The notes below the pieces were generated by a model. It searched no databases, was not told where the DNA came from, and saw only the letters and a program-made list of their open reading frames with translations. The position numbers and the translations under genes are program-made. This document shows, piece after piece, positions 34,180-42,578 of a stretch of DNA of 64,000 nt (positions within the stretch are counted from its first letter, which is position 1; the number at the start of each line of letters is the position of its first letter). The stretch is from Burkholderiales bacterium (GTDB lineage Bacteria; Pseudomonadota; Gammaproteobacteria; Burkholderiales; Burkholderiaceae_C): NCBI GenBank assembly GCA_016702555.1, contig JADJDV010000007.1:310001-374000 (forward strand), in the 5' to 3' direction.

Positions 34180-35811
34180 TCAGGCGCGAAACTGCTCGCG
34201 CAGCTTGAGCTTGTAGAACTTGCCGGTGGAGGTGCGCGGCACCGCGTCGATCACCTCATAGCGCTCGGGCAGCTGCCATTTGGCGAAGTGCTTGGTCAGC
34301 AGCAGCGCGTTCAATTCTTCCGGCGTGGCGCTTTGGCCAGGCTTGAAGGCGACACAGGCGAGCGGCCGTTCGCTCCATTTTTCGTCCGGAATGGCGATCA
34401 CCGCCGCCTCGGCCACGGCGGGGTGGGCCATGAGGGCGTTTTCCAGATCGACCGAGCTGATCCATTCGCCGCCGGATTTGATCAAGTCCTTGGTGCGGTC
34501 GCTGATCTTGACGAAGCCGATGGCGTCCACGCTGGCGACGTCGCCGGTGCGCAGCCAGCCGTCGGCGGTGAACTTGTCCTCGGGTGACCCGGCCTGATGG
34601 TAGCTGCCGGTGATGAACGGCCCGCGCACCTGCAACTCGCCCACGCTGTGGCCGTCCCAAGCTTGGTCTTGGCCGTCTTCACCACGCGTGCGCAGCTCGA
34701 CCAGCGGCACCGGCGTGCCGGCGGTGGCGGCGCGGCGGAATCTTTCGTTCTCACTGGCGCCCTGCAGTTTGGCGCGCGGGTACGACAGCGTGCCGACGGG
34801 GCTGGTCTCGGTCATGCCCCAGCCCTGCATGATCCAGACGCCGTGCTTGGCGAAGGCGCGGATCAGGCTTTCGGGCACCGCCGCGCCGCCGACCATCGAG
34901 CGCAGGCCGGGCGGCAGCTTCCAGCGGCCGTGATTGGGCGTACCGACTTTCAGCGAGGCGTCGTAGGTCTGGATGAGGGACAGCCAGATGGTGGGCACGC
35001 CCAGCGCCAGGGTGGGTGGCTCCTGCGTCATCAAATCGAGCAGGTCGTCCGGGTGCAGGTGCGGGCCGGGAAACACCAGTTTCGCGCCCTGCATCACCGC
35101 GATGTAGGGCATGCCCCAGCTGTTGGCGTGGAACATGGGGGTGACGGGCAGCACCACGTCGGCGTTGCGCACCGCCGTATAGTCGGCCAGCGCGGCGACC
35201 AGCGAATGCAGCACGGTGGATCGGTGCGAATACACCACGCCCTTGGGCTTGCCGGTGGTGCCGCTGGTGTAGCACATGCTGACCGGGTCGTTCTCATCGT
35301 GCGGCACGTAGTCGAACGCATCGGGATCGGCGGCGGCCAGCAGCGCCTCGTAGTTGGCAAAGCCGGCCGGCACCGGCGCGCCGGAGAAGGGAAACACGAT
35401 CACCTGATCGAACTGGTGCAGATGCGCGAACTTCTCGTACAGCGGCAGCAGCACGTCGTCGATGAGGAGGAAGCGGTCCTCGGCGTCGGCGGCGATCCAG
35501 CCGATTTCTTCCGGCGCCAGGCGCAGGTTCAGCGTGTGCATGACGCCGCCGGCGGCGGGAATGCCGAAGTAGGCCTCCAGGTGCGCGTGGTGGTTCCAGC
35601 ACAGGGTGGCGACGCGCTCGCCCTTTTTCAGCCCCAGGCCGAGCAGCGCCGCCGCCAGTGCGCGCGTGCGCCGGTAGTAGTCGGCGTAGCTGTGCCGGCG
35701 CAGCGATTTGTCGGGCAGGCGCGAGACGATCTCGTTGCCGTGGAATATCTTGCCCGCGCGCTCCAGCAGATGATTGAGCGACAGCGGTACTTGCATCATG
35801 GTGGTGTTCAT
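34180..35811 (-). CDS. Medium/long-chain acyl-CoA ligase (AMP-binding)
   Basis: Activates a carboxylic acid to its CoA thioester through an acyl-AMP. The 543-residue protein has the P-loop-like motif MCYTSGTTGKPKGVVYSHRS, the A5 motif QGWGMTETSPVG, the A7-A8 hinge DGWLRTGDVASVDAIGFVKISDRTKDLIKSGGEWIS and the catalytic lysine in RTSTGKFYKLKLRE. Sequence style resembles the FadD3/AlkK-type medium-chain ligases. AGGAGG stands just before the ATG at 35811, which settles the start although the frame stays open upstream. Divergent from the next gene with 57 bases between starts. Confidence 0.9.
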   Translation of the reverse strand: MNTTMMQVPLSLNHLLERAGKIFHGNEIVSRLPDKSLRRHSYADYYRRTRALAAALLGLGLKKGERVATLCWNHHAHLEAYFGIPAAGGVMHTLNLRLAPEEIGWIAADAEDRFLLIDDVLLPLYEKFAHLHQFDQVIVFPFSGAPVPAGFANYEALLAAADPDAFDYVPHDENDPVSMCYTSGTTGKPKGVVYSHRSTVLHSLVAALADYTAVRNADVVLPVTPMFHANSWGMPYIAVMQGAKLVFPGPHLHPDDLLDLMTQEPPTLALGVPTIWLSLIQTYDASLKVGTPNHGRWKLPPGLRSMVGGAAVPESLIRAFAKHGVWIMQGWGMTETSPVGTLSYPRAKLQGASENERFRRAATAGTPVPLVELRTRGEDGQDQAWDGHSVGELQVRGPFITGSYHQAGSPEDKFTADGWLRTGDVASVDAIGFVKISDRTKDLIKSGGEWISSVDLENALMAHPAVAEAAVIAIPDEKWSERPLACVAFKPGQSATPEELNALLLTKHFAKWQLPERYEVIDAVPRTSTGKFYKLKLREQFRA

Positions 35812-35868
35812 GCGGCCTCCTGTGCGGACAATCCACTGTACGACACACGCCGGCCGGCAGCAGGCAGA

Positions 35869-36474
35869 ATGGACCGCATGGAAACCCTGACGCAGGAGAT
35901 CGCCGCGGTGGCGGCGCGCATGGTGGTCGAGGACGGCATGGACTACGGCAGCGCCAAGCGGCGCGCCGGCCGCCAGCTTGGGCTGGCGCCGCGCACGGCG
36001 CTGCCCGACAACGAATTGCTGGAGTCGGCGGTGCGCGAGCACCTGGCCTTGTTCCACGCCGATACCCAGCCCGCCGAGCTGGCGGCGCTGCGCCAGCTGG
36101 CGCTGCTCTGGATGGAGCGCCTGGCCGAGTTCCGACCGCATCTGGTCGGTGCGGTGTGGAACGGCACGGCGACGCGGCTGACGGACATCCATCTGCAACT
36201 CTTCTGCGACGACCCGAAGTCGGCCGAGATCGCGCTGATCGACCAGCGCGTCGATTACCAGGTGCGCAGCGTGAACGGCTTTCATGGCGCGGCGGTGGAC
36301 GCGCTGAGTTTCTCCGTGCCTTGCCCCGAGCTTGGCGAGACAGTGGGGGTGCACCTGATAATCCACGATCATGACGACTTGCGCGGGGCGCTCAAGCCCG
36401 GCGCCCATGGCCGCGCCGCGCGCGGCGATCGCAAGGCGCTGCTGCAGCGCATCGATGAGGAAACAAGCGGATGA
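35869..36474 (+). CDS. Conserved hypothetical protein, nucleotidyltransferase-like core
   Basis: Product of 201 residues. The segment LVGAVWNGTATRLTDIHLQLFCDDPKSAEIALID looks like a nucleotidyltransferase-fold G-S-x(n)-S/T-D-I pattern followed by an alternate strand-helix, but the second Asp is replaced and activity is doubtful. The first 60 residues are helical. Starts at 35869 and 35878 are both possible. The stop overlaps the ATG of the downstream TlpA gene (ATGA), so the two are translationally coupled. Confidence 0.65.
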   Translation: MDRMETLTQEIAAVAARMVVEDGMDYGSAKRRAGRQLGLAPRTALPDNELLESAVREHLALFHADTQPAELAALRQLALLWMERLAEFRPHLVGAVWNGTATRLTDIHLQLFCDDPKSAEIALIDQRVDYQVRSVNGFHGAAVDALSFSVPCPELGETVGVHLIIHDHDDLRGALKPGAHGRAARGDRKALLQRIDEETSG

Positions 36475-37034
36475 ACGAATCGAACCCGATCGCGCCGCCG
36501 GCCGGGCCCGAAGCCGCGCCGTCGACGCCGGTCACGCGCCGTTGGATGTTTGCGCTGGTGGCCGCGGCCGCCGCGGCGGCTGGTGCCGGCGTGGCCTGGC
36601 GGCGTTTTCAGCCGGCGCCGGCCGACCTGGCCGGTTTCTGGGCGCGTTCCTTCGCTACGCCCGACGGCGCCACTCTGGCCCTGGCCGATCTGCGTGGCAA
36701 GCCGTTGCTGGTCAACTTCTGGGCCACCTGGTGCCCGCCCTGCATTGAGGAATTGCCGTTACTGAGCAGCTTCTACGATGAAAACCGCGGCAACGGCTGG
36801 CAATTGCTTGGCTTGGCCGTGGATCAGGCAGAGCCGGTCAAACGCTTCCTGGCCCGCACGCCGGTGAGCTTTCCGGTGGCCATGGCCGGCCTCTCGGGGG
36901 TCGATCTGACGCGTCAGCTCGGCAATGAAGCCGGGGGCCTGCCCTTCACGGTGGTCTTCGATGCGGAGGGTAAACTGCAACACCGCAAGATCGGGCAGGT
37001 GAAGCCGGCCGACTTGGCGGCGTGGCGCGGCTGA
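36471..37034 (+). CDS. TlpA/ResA-like thioredoxin-fold protein
   Basis: Membrane-anchored periplasmic thiol-disulfide oxidoreductase of 187 residues. A hydrophobic segment (about 25-45, WMFALVAAAAAAAGAGVAW) after a short cytosolic tail anchors it; then the thioredoxin fold with LVNFWATWCPPCIEELP (active-site CPPC), LLGLAVDQ and GGLPFTVVFDAEGKL (cis-Pro). Likely reduces apo-cytochromes c or other secreted proteins. Overlaps the upstream gene by the ATGA. Confidence 0.88.
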   Translation: MNESNPIAPPAGPEAAPSTPVTRRWMFALVAAAAAAAGAGVAWRRFQPAPADLAGFWARSFATPDGATLALADLRGKPLLVNFWATWCPPCIEELPLLSSFYDENRGNGWQLLGLAVDQAEPVKRFLARTPVSFPVAMAGLSGVDLTRQLGNEAGGLPFTVVFDAEGKLQHRKIGQVKPADLAAWRG

Positions 37035-37147
37035 GGCGCACCCCGCTCGGCACGCTTTTCGTGATCCAAACAAATTAAGGTCAAATCGACGAAATTTGGG
37101 TCAATTTAAGTAAAATTCGAGCCATTTCATCGAAAGAGTCCAATCCA

Positions 37148-37624
37148 ATGGATCTGCGCAAACTCAAGACCTTGATCGACCTGGTGTCGGAATCCAACGT
37201 ATCCGAACTGGAGATCACGGAGGCCGAAGGCAAGGTCCGCATCGTCAAGGCAAGTCCCGTCAGCGCGATGCAGACGGTGTACGCCCCGGTCGCCGCGCCG
37301 CAGGCGGCGCCGGCACCGGCCGCTAACGCACCCGCCGCGCCAGCAGCGGATGCCAGCGCGGCGCTGGCGCCCGCTGCGACCGAGCCCACCGGCTTCGTGG
37401 TCAAGTCGCCCATGGTGGGCACCTTCTACCGCGCCGCCAGCCCCGGCGCCAAGCCCTTCGTCGAGGTCGGCCAGAAGGTGAACGCGGGCGACACCTTGTG
37501 CATCGTCGAGGCCATGAAGATCCTCAACGAGATCGAGACCGAACAAGGCGGCACCATCACCCAGATCCTGGGCGAAAACGGCCAGGCGGTGGAGTACGGG
37601 CAACCGCTCTTCATCATCGAATAA
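37148..37624 (+). CDS. accB: Biotin carboxyl carrier protein of acetyl-CoA carboxylase
   Basis: Carries biotin between carboxylase and transferase subunits in the first step of fatty-acid synthesis. The 158-residue protein has the N-terminal dimer helix MDLRKLKTLIDLVSESNVSELEITE, an Ala/Pro linker (about 40-82) and the biotinyl domain with the biotinylated Lys in CIVEAMKILNEIE. accC follows 11 bases after the stop; together with prmA they form one operon. Confidence 0.96.
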   Translation: MDLRKLKTLIDLVSESNVSELEITEAEGKVRIVKASPVSAMQTVYAPVAAPQAAPAPAANAPAAPAADASAALAPAATEPTGFVVKSPMVGTFYRAASPGAKPFVEVGQKVNAGDTLCIVEAMKILNEIETEQGGTITQILGENGQAVEYGQPLFIIE

Positions 37625-37635
37625 GCGCGACCAGA

Positions 37636-38985
37636 ATGTTCAAGAAAATCCTGGTCGCCAATCGCGGCGAAATCGCCCTGCGCGTGCAGCGCGCCTGCCG
37701 CGAACTGGGCATCAAGGCCGTGATGGTCTATTCCGAGGCCGACAAGGACGCCAAGTACATCAAGCTGGCCGACGAGGCGGTGTGCATCGGCCCGGCCGCG
37801 TCGAGCCAGAGCTACCTCAACATGCCGGCCATCATCTCGGCGGCCGAGGTGACCGATGCCGAGGCGATCCATCCCGGCTACGGTTTTTTGAGTGAGAACG
37901 CCGACTTCGCCGAGCGGGTGGAGAAAAGCGGCTTCCAGTTCATTGGCCCCAGCCCCGAGTCGATCCGCATCATGGGCGACAAGGTGTCGGCCAAGCAGGC
38001 CATGATCAAGGCCGGCGTGCCCTGCGTGCCGGGCTCCGAGGGCGAGCTGCCCGATGAGCCCGCGGCGGTCAAGCGCATCGCCAAGTCGATCGGCTACCCG
38101 GTGATCATCAAGGCCGCTGGTGGCGGTGGCGGGCGCGGCATGCGCGTGGTGCATACCGAGGCGGCGCTGCTGCACGCGGTGCAGACCACCAAGGGCGAGG
38201 CGGCGGCGGCGTTCAACAACCCGGCCGTGTACATGGAGAAGTTCCTCCAGAACCCGCGCCACATCGAGATCCAGATCCTGGCCGACAAGCACCGCAACGC
38301 CGTCTACCTGGGCGAGCGCGACTGCTCCATGCAACGGCGCCACCAGAAGGTGATCGAGGAAGGTCCGGCGCCGGGCATCCCGCGCCGCCTGATCGAGCGC
38401 ATCGGGGAGCGCTGCGTGGCGGCGTGCAAGAAGATCGGTTACCGCGGCGCCGGCACCTTCGAGTTCCTGTACGAGAACGGCGAGTTCTACTTCATCGAGA
38501 TGAACACGCGCGTGCAGGTCGAGCACCCGATCACCGAGTGGATCACCGGCATTGACATCGTGCGCACCCAGATCATGGTGGCCGCGGGCGAGAAGCTGCC
38601 CTTCACGCAGCGCCAGATCCAGATCCGCGGCCACGCCATCGAGTGCCGCATCAACGCGGAGGATCCGTTCAAGTTCACGCCCTCGCCAGGCCGCATCACC
38701 TACTGGCATCCGCCGGGCGGGCCGGGCGTGCGGGTCGATTCGCACGTGTACGACAACTACTTCGTGCCGTCCAATTACGACTCCATGATCGGCAAGATCA
38801 TCACCTACGGCGACACCCGCCAGCAGGCCATCGCGCGCATGCAGACGGCGCTGGCCGAGACCGTGGTCGAAGGCATCCAGTGCAACATCCCGCTGCACCG
38901 CGAGCTGATGGTGGACGCCAAGTTCATCGAAGGCGGCACCAGCATCCACTACCTCGAAAAGTGGCTGAGCGAGCGCCGGCGCTAG
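37636..38985 (+). CDS. accC: Biotin carboxylase of acetyl-CoA carboxylase
   Basis: ATP-dependent carboxylation of BCCP-biotin. The 449-residue product starts MFKKILVANRGEIALRVQRACRELG; KAAGGGGGRGMRVV is the ATP-grasp glycine loop, and EFLYENGEFYFIEMNTRVQVEHPITEWITGIDIV supplies metal and catalytic residues. Start fixed by the family N-terminus, 11 bases after accB. Confidence 0.97.
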   Translation: MFKKILVANRGEIALRVQRACRELGIKAVMVYSEADKDAKYIKLADEAVCIGPAASSQSYLNMPAIISAAEVTDAEAIHPGYGFLSENADFAERVEKSGFQFIGPSPESIRIMGDKVSAKQAMIKAGVPCVPGSEGELPDEPAAVKRIAKSIGYPVIIKAAGGGGGRGMRVVHTEAALLHAVQTTKGEAAAAFNNPAVYMEKFLQNPRHIEIQILADKHRNAVYLGERDCSMQRRHQKVIEEGPAPGIPRRLIERIGERCVAACKKIGYRGAGTFEFLYENGEFYFIEMNTRVQVEHPITEWITGIDIVRTQIMVAAGEKLPFTQRQIQIRGHAIECRINAEDPFKFTPSPGRITYWHPPGGPGVRVDSHVYDNYFVPSNYDSMIGKIITYGDTRQQAIARMQTALAETVVEGIQCNIPLHRELMVDAKFIEGGTSIHYLEKWLSERRR

Positions 38986-39013
38986 CCGCGCGCCGGACCC
39001 AAGCGCCTGAGCC

Positions 39014-39898
39014 ATGGTCGAGCTGCACCTGATCTGCCCCGAGCACCAGATCGACGCCGTGGTCGAGGCGCTGGACGCGCTGGCCGCGCTCAGCGTCTCG
39101 GTCGAGGACGCCGATGCCGACACCGAGGCCGAGCAGGCGCTGTTTGGCGAACCCGGCATGCCGCCACCGGCGCCGGGCTGGGCGCGTTCGCGTGTGCTGG
39201 CCTTGTTTGCCGATCGGGCGCAGGCGCAGGAGGCGGCGCAACTGCTGGCGCCGCAGGACTTCTTCGCCGGTTGCGCGGTGCAGGCCATCGAGCCGGTGGC
39301 TGAGCAGGACTGGGTGCGGCTGACGCAGTCGCAGTTCGAACCGGTGCCGATCACGCCGGCGTTCTGGATCGTGCCGAGCTGGCACGCCGTGCCGGCCGAG
39401 GCGACGCAGGTGATCCGGCTCGATCCGGGCCTGGCCTTCGGTACCGGCACGCACCCGACCACGCGCATGTGCCTGCGCTGGATTGCCGCGCACGCGCCGG
39501 TGGGCCAGCGCGTGCTGGACTACGGCTGCGGCTCCGGCATCCTGGCCATCGGCGCGGCGCTGCACGGCGCGGCCGATGTGGACGCGGTGGACATCGACGA
39601 GGCAGCGGTGCGGTCCACGCGCGACAACGCCGCCGCCAACGGCGTGCAACTGGTGGCCGGTTTGCCCGACCAGGCCCAGGGTGTGTACGACACCGTGCTG
39701 GCCAACATCCTGGCGACGCCACTGAAGGTGCTGGCGCCCCTGCTCGCCGGCCACGTCGCGCCGGGAGGGGCCTTGGTGCTGGCGGGCGTGCTGGAGCGCC
39801 AGACCGAGGAGCTGCAGGCCGCCTACCGGCCCTACCTGGCCCTTGAGGCGGCCGACCACGAAGACGGCTGGGTGCTGCTGGTGGCGCGGCGCGCCTGA
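39014..39898 (+). CDS. prmA: Ribosomal protein L11 methyltransferase
   Basis: SAM-dependent methylation of ribosomal protein L11. The 294-residue protein has the N-terminal substrate domain (MVELHLICPEHQIDAVVEALDAL) and the Rossmann domain with VLDYGCGSGILAIGAALHGA (SAM loop), DVDAVDIDEAAVRSTRDNA and NILATPLKVLAPLLAGHVAPGGALVLAGVL. It ends 19 bases before attL of the integrated element. In related bacteria as I recall them, prmA is followed directly by the DUF3426 gene found here at 49292, so the element has parted these two. Confidence 0.95.
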   Translation: MVELHLICPEHQIDAVVEALDALAALSVSVEDADADTEAEQALFGEPGMPPPAPGWARSRVLALFADRAQAQEAAQLLAPQDFFAGCAVQAIEPVAEQDWVRLTQSQFEPVPITPAFWIVPSWHAVPAEATQVIRLDPGLAFGTGTHPTTRMCLRWIAAHAPVGQRVLDYGCGSGILAIGAALHGAADVDAVDIDEAAVRSTRDNAAANGVQLVAGLPDQAQGVYDTVLANILATPLKVLAPLLAGHVAPGGALVLAGVLERQTEELQAAYRPYLALEAADHEDGWVLLVARRA

Positions 39899-39916
39899 GC
39901 CGGCCTTGCCCGCGGC

Positions 39917-39931
39917 GCTGCCTACAATCGC
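39917..39931 (+). other. attL candidate, 15-bp core
   Basis: GCTGCCTACAATCGC, identical to the copy at 49256-49270; flanking bases differ on both sides (c/g before, c/t after). To its right lie copies of GTGATAC at 39989-39995 and 40053-40059 and the inverted repeat GTCACGG/CCGTGAC near 40004-40040, which may be integrase or excisionase arm sites. Confidence 0.7.
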
Positions 39932-40147
39932 CCAGACCTAGTAAAAACTCAATTAAATCAACAACTTACGATTTCGTCTTGCGTCCCGGTGATACAGGCA
40001 CATGTCACGGTTTGAGCGTCAATCGTAGCGATCCCGTGACGTTCCCGCAACCGTGATACTCCCGGCTGTAGGCTGGATCATTGCAGGGGAACCGGGCAGC
40101 ATTCCATCCATGCCACTTTCGGCATGCACCTTCACAAGGACATGGAC

Positions 40148-40339
40148 ATGCAAATCAGCTTCGGACGCTTCACCCTCGAAGCCACCCTGAATCACCTTTG
40201 GGCACAGATCAGCGGGCATGAGGTTTTCATCAAGTGGAGCTCAGGTCTGCCCCTGCGGGAGTTCGCACGGGAACGCTCGGGGGCCGCATGGGAGCTTTGG
40301 GGCTTCGGGGTGTACGCGGTCATCAATCCCCGCACGTAG
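40148..40339 (+). CDS. Hypothetical protein of the element, 63 residues
   Basis: Not recognised. Sequence begins MQISFGRFTLEATLNHLW and ends GFGVYAVINPRT; it mixes aromatic and basic residues and has no membrane segment. Of the two nearby ATGs, 40148 is 7 bases after AAGGA (40136-40140) whereas 40142 is only 1 base away, which decides the start. First gene of the element from the left; the paralogue gene at 40374 follows after 34 bases. Confidence 0.6.
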   Translation: MQISFGRFTLEATLNHLWAQISGHEVFIKWSSGLPLREFARERSGAAWELWGFGVYAVINPRT

Positions 40340-40373
40340 GCCCCAGCGCAGATCACTCACACAAGGAACGAAC

Positions 40374-40643
40374 ATGAACAACCACGCAGCCCCCTACCTT
40401 CGCACCAGCAGCGGCGAGCCCATCATCGAACGCACCTTCACGTTCCGGCAGTCCACGTTCAACGCCATAAAGGTGTTCATGCGGGAACACCACGAGGCCA
40501 CCGGGGAGGTCCGCACGAATGCCGCCATCGTGGATTGGCTGCTACGGTGCGAGCTCGGCAGGCGCGGGCCAGCCGTTCGGGAAGCCATGTACCAGAACAA
40601 CCCGCCATTGCCGGTCCGCTTGGAACAGGAACGCGGACTGTAA
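40374..40643 (+). CDS. Element-specific small protein, paralogue A (89 residues)
   Basis: Not recognised by family. It shares a clear pattern with the protein at 44993-45271: SGEPxxERTxTxRxSTxxAxxVFMxxHxxATGxxxTxAAxxDWLLRxxLGRxGPAVREA. About half of the 70 aligned residues are identical, so the two genes are duplicates. The size and the helix-rich, basic core would suit a small DNA-binding or regulatory protein, but that is a guess. AAGGA precedes the ATG. A second coding-like stretch follows directly in another frame (see 40681). Confidence 0.7.
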   Translation: MNNHAAPYLRTSSGEPIIERTFTFRQSTFNAIKVFMREHHEATGEVRTNAAIVDWLLRCELGRRGPAVREAMYQNNPPLPVRLEQERGL

Positions 40644-40680
40644 CGACCTCGACGCCGACACGGCGCAGGCGTTCGCCAGG

Positions 40681-40872
40681 ATGCAGGACTTGATGGGCGC
40701 CACGGGCGGCGTGGTGTTCACGCCTTCCACCGCCCTTGAGGTCTTGATGCTCCACAGCAAATTCTGGATGGACGCCAAGGATGCCCACCCAGATATTGCC
40801 GATGCGGTCATCCAACGATGCGAAGCGAAGGTAACCGAATGGGTTGCGCAGGACGCCGGCAGGCTGCAATGA
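40681..40872 (+). CDS. Hypothetical protein, possibly missing its original start
   Basis: Frame coding for MQDLMGATGGVVFTPSTALEVLMLHSKFWMDAK... ending DAGRLQ. The coding character reaches back to about 40643 (residues NDLDADTAQAFAR before this Met), immediately after the stop of the upstream gene, but no ATG, GTG or TTG start lies there. Either the ATG at 40681 is used (weak ribosome site ccagg), or the two genes were once joined and a frameshift parted them. A hairpin GGCCCC-tac-GGGGCC (from about 40893) follows and may end the transcript. Confidence 0.4.
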   Translation: MQDLMGATGGVVFTPSTALEVLMLHSKFWMDAKDAHPDIADAVIQRCEAKVTEWVAQDAGRLQ

Positions 40873-41301
40873 ACATGAGGCGCCAGCACGGTGGCCCCTA
40901 CGGGGGCCGCTTTGCGGGGTAATAATTTAGCACCCTCCCTTGGACAAAAGAACGCAACATGGTAGGCTAGTCACCTGCTGTTCTTCTGACCGGGGGCGTC
41001 TCTATCCTCAAGGGTAGGACACCGGCACTGGCGACATGCCGGTTCAAGGGACACTGTTCGCCAACCAGACCTCAGATGATGGTGGCTAGCTGGAAGTAGC
41101 AGGCACCTTGGCTCCCCTACCGAGACACTTTCGGGACCCTCGCGGGGACCTACTGTGGGGGGTAGGGGGGCTAAGGTAAGCCTGTCGCTCCCAGATAGCC
41201 ATACCCCTAGTCAACAACCATGAGGATAACCTTATGGTTCCATAGGGTATTACCTTAATGGGCATCCAATCTAAGAGCCCCCTGGCGGCAGGGGCCGTGG
41301 A
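40873..41301. other. 429-base stretch without gene, rich in RNA-like structure
   Basis: Holds the motif AATAATTTA-n12-GGACAAAAGAACGCA (40921-40956), a CCGGCA/TGCCGG hairpin (about 41022-41042), the 17-bp helix and nested hairpins described as a candidate RNA, and a terminator-like CCCCTG-gcgg-CAGGGG hairpin near 41279-41294. No coding frame is credible. Confidence 0.6.
40921..41290 (+). ncRNA. Candidate structured RNA of the element
   Basis: ACCTTGGCTCCCCTACC (41105-41121) pairs with GGTAGGGGGGCTAAGGT (41161-41177) over 17 bp with two G-U wobbles; wobbles hold only in RNA of the plus strand sense. Next, TAAGGTAA (41172-41179) pairs perfectly with TTACCTTA (41250-41257), which excludes the outer part of the first helix. 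Inside that, CCATGAGG (41219-41226) pairs with CCTTATGG (41230-41237), and CCTTATGG alternatively pairs with CCATAGGG (41240-41247). Such competing helices recall regulatory RNAs. It resembles no RNA family that I can name. Strand and ends are inferred. Confidence 0.4.
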
Positions 41302-41916
41302 TCACATCCGCTCACTGCACTTACGCATGACGCCTTGTGTGTGTACCTCTACAGCCCGGACGTATTGCGGGGGATCGCCTCCCAAGTAAAGCAACTCGAA
41401 CACCATCACTACCCCGCCCGACGCGGCCCTGATGGTGACCTCCCCCGAACCGAACTGGGGACGCACCAGGAGCCGGTAAACATCCGTGGGCTCGTACACC
41501 ACCGTGGGGTCATAGAACACCATGTCCTCGAAGGTCACCTTCGCGGGCCGTAGGGGGTCCGCAGTGAGCAGCCCTGCGGGATCGAACGTACACGGCTTGC
41601 CCACGGTGTCGTATTGTTTCTTGCCGCCCTCTGTCCACTCTATCTTGTAGTGGTCGCGCGAGAACGGGGCGAGCAGTGCCCTGAACTTCGCGTCATTCGG
41701 CGCTGGGTTGAGATAGCTGGCCGCTAGGTCCTCTTGGTACGCGGGGCCCCATCAGGGTCCCTCAGCGAGCGGGCGGGGCTCCGGGCGAGTAGTCGGCTCG
41801 ATAGGTACCCGTGGGGTATCCGGCTCAGTTGGTTTAGGTTCATCCGAATCGCCACCCCCACAGGCCCCGAGGGTGACCAGAAGGGCCGTAAGGCCGATTG
41901 CTGTAAGTGTTCTCAT
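41302..41916 (-). pseudogene. Lipoprotein gene interrupted by an in-frame TGA
   Basis: From ATG 41916 the frame encodes a lipoprotein signal peptide MRTLTAIGLTALLVTLGAC with lipobox TLGAC (Cys19), then GGGDSDEPKPTEP and a Pro/Glu/Thr-rich linker. Codon 55 is TGA (41752-41754). The same frame then runs on without further stop for 149 codons (WGPAYQEDLAASYLNPAP..., ...VTFEDMVFYDPTVVYEP..., ...QGVMRKCSERM) to 41302. Without the TGA the product would be about 203 residues with an exposed domain of unknown kind. Either a nonsense mutation has killed it, or a 54-residue lipopeptide is made, or TGA is read through at some level. No family recognised. Convergent with the non-coding region to the left. 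Confidence 0.6.
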
Positions 41917-42150
41917 GTCTGTGCGCGCCCGTTTTAAGAAGGCCCGATCCTACTGGACGGGCAGACACCGGCCCGTGACCACGGTCAACGCAAGCGCTAC
42001 GACACGGGCAGCCGCGTGGGACCCCGAATGTTTTGGCGCGAAACCTTGAGAAGGTACTCGACGAGAACGCGGCGCTGAATCCCCCAGGGGGCCACTCGGG
42101 GCCACAGCAGGCAGCCGGCAGGACCGTTTCCAGAATGTGCATGGGCTCAA

Positions 42151-42409
42151 TCACTCAAACTTTGAGGAGTAGCCGGGCAGCGTTTCCACGGCAGCCGGCA
42201 AGAAGCCCCAGCGGTCCCCGGCCAGGCCGCAAGCGGTACAGCGGACCGGGGCACCTCGGGATCAGGAACTCAGGATGCGGTAGCTGGTCGGCGACTGAGG
42301 TTGTCTTGAGCATCGCCACCGTGATGCGTTCGATACCGGCGCCACCACAGCGCGGGCACTCCAACCCGCTGGCCATCGCAGCAAGCGTGAAGCCACGCAG
42401 ATACCCCAT
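42151..42409 (-). pseudogene. Small zinc-ribbon protein gene with a one-base frameshift
   Basis: From ATG 42409 (GGAAG 6 bases upstream) the frame encodes MGYLRGFTLAAMASGLECPRCGGAGIERITVAMLKTT... with one CxxC pair. The second pair (RCTACGLAGDRWGFLPAAVE... to a stop at 42151) lies in the frame one base on, joined somewhere in 42241-42262. Total length 259 bases is one more than a multiple of three, which fits a single extra base in an 85-codon gene. Four cysteines as CPRC and CTAC would bind one zinc. This size and make-up are common among phage-encoded regulators, but no family was recognised. A longer upstream start at 42490 has no ribosome site. Confidence 0.5.
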
Positions 42410-42578
42410 GCCGTTCTTCCGTAATTCAAGGCCGGTGCGCTGCCGGCTGGCGCAGGTTAGCGCCTGCTTGCTTGTGGTCCCTGGCGGCATGGTAGCAGTA
42501 ACCCACAGCGCCAGTAGGGGTTACCCTGAACAATCCCCAGGGTGTCCAGTTGGACTACAGCCTAACACCACACTTCGA

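Noticed and set aside
41752..41754. TGA in the lipoprotein gene as a selenocysteine codon
   Set aside because: No SECIS-like hairpin stands out just behind it and the family is unknown; a nonsense mutation is simpler.
41840..42154. Minus-strand frame overlapping the lipoprotein start in another phase
   Set aside because: The lipoprotein frame has a clear signal peptide and lipobox; this one has no feature.
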